A stretch of DNA of 64,000 nucleotides from Mangrovibacillus cuniculi (GTDB lineage Bacteria > Bacillota > Bacilli > Bacillales > R1DC41): assembly GCF_015482585.1 (NCBI RefSeq), contig NZ_CP049742.1:826501-890500 (forward strand), written 5' to 3'. Under the pieces are notes generated by a model. That model saw nothing but the letters and a program-made list of their open reading frames with translations, was not told where the DNA came from and ran no database searches. The translations under genes were made by a program, and so were the position numbers. Positions 63,750 to 64,000 of the stretch are shown here, one piece after another. How positions within the stretch are numbered: position 1 is the first letter of the stretch; each line of letters opens with the position of its first letter.

Positions 63750-64000
<251 letters not shown>

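Overview
The window is chromosomal DNA from a low-G+C, endospore-forming member of the Bacillaceae. Gene order follows the ctaB-to-pyrR arc of Bacillus subtilis closely: ctaBCDEFG, the ylb cluster, rsmD-coaD, rpmF, rsfA, bshC, the mra/dcw cell-wall and division cluster, spoIIGA-sigE-sigG, the ylm cluster with sepF and divIVA, ileS, lspA and the start of the pyr operon. Sporulation genes (ylbJ, rsfA, spoVD, spoVE, spoIIGA, sigE, sigG) and a bacillithiol gene (bshC) support this placement. Nearly all genes lie on the + strand, so the organism-level assignment rests on synteny and protein similarity read by eye.

Layout. 1-7.1 kb: heme O synthase, the caa3-type cytochrome c oxidase subunits and the CtaG assembly factor. 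7.1-10.4 kb: an AI-2E-type permease, a complete IS150-like (IS3 family) insertion sequence sitting inside a dispersed palindromic repeat, and ylbA. 10.7-24.4 kb: ylbC to rpmF, with several small proteins, RicF (ylbF), a probable CsfG-type forespore small RNA on the minus strand, rsmD, coaD, ylbJ-ylbN and rpmF. 24.5-31.2 kb: an enoyl-CoA hydratase-family gene, rsfA, a GNAT protein, a three-gene biotin-dependent acyl-CoA carboxylase operon, a panE-type reductase and a DUF3397 protein. 31.2-53.4 kb: bshC, mraZ, rsmH, ftsL, pbpB, spoVD, murE, mraY, murD, spoVE, murB, divIB, two DUF881 genes, sbp, ftsA, ftsZ, spoIIGA and sigE. 54-64 kb: sigG, ylmDE, sepF, ylmG, ylmH, divIVA, T-box-ileS, lspA, an rluD-type synthase, and a PyrR attenuator with the first 33 codons of pyrR.

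Three things stand out. (1) Intergenic regions are full of structured repeats: a 250-290 bp palindromic family (4 copies, one split by the IS, one with other repeats nested in it), a 124-bp hairpin repeat in triple tandem, and a compact three-stem motif (4 copies) whose stems covary while loops and joining segments are conserved. A separate 141-bp element downstream of ileS can fold as a cloverleaf. (2) mraY and bshC each carry one single-base deletion in a homopolymer. mraY is essential, so sequencing or assembly error is the likeliest cause. (3) murG is missing from its usual slot between spoVE and murB, where a dispersed repeat sits instead.

Regulation that can be read from the sequence includes good sigma-A promoters (ctaG, ylbN, ileS, pyrR), sigma-F-like promoters for the CsfG candidate and sigG with the same 14-bp geometry, a hairpin that would hide the sigG ribosome binding site on read-through transcripts, an isoleucine T-box, a PyrR attenuator, and many intrinsic terminators.
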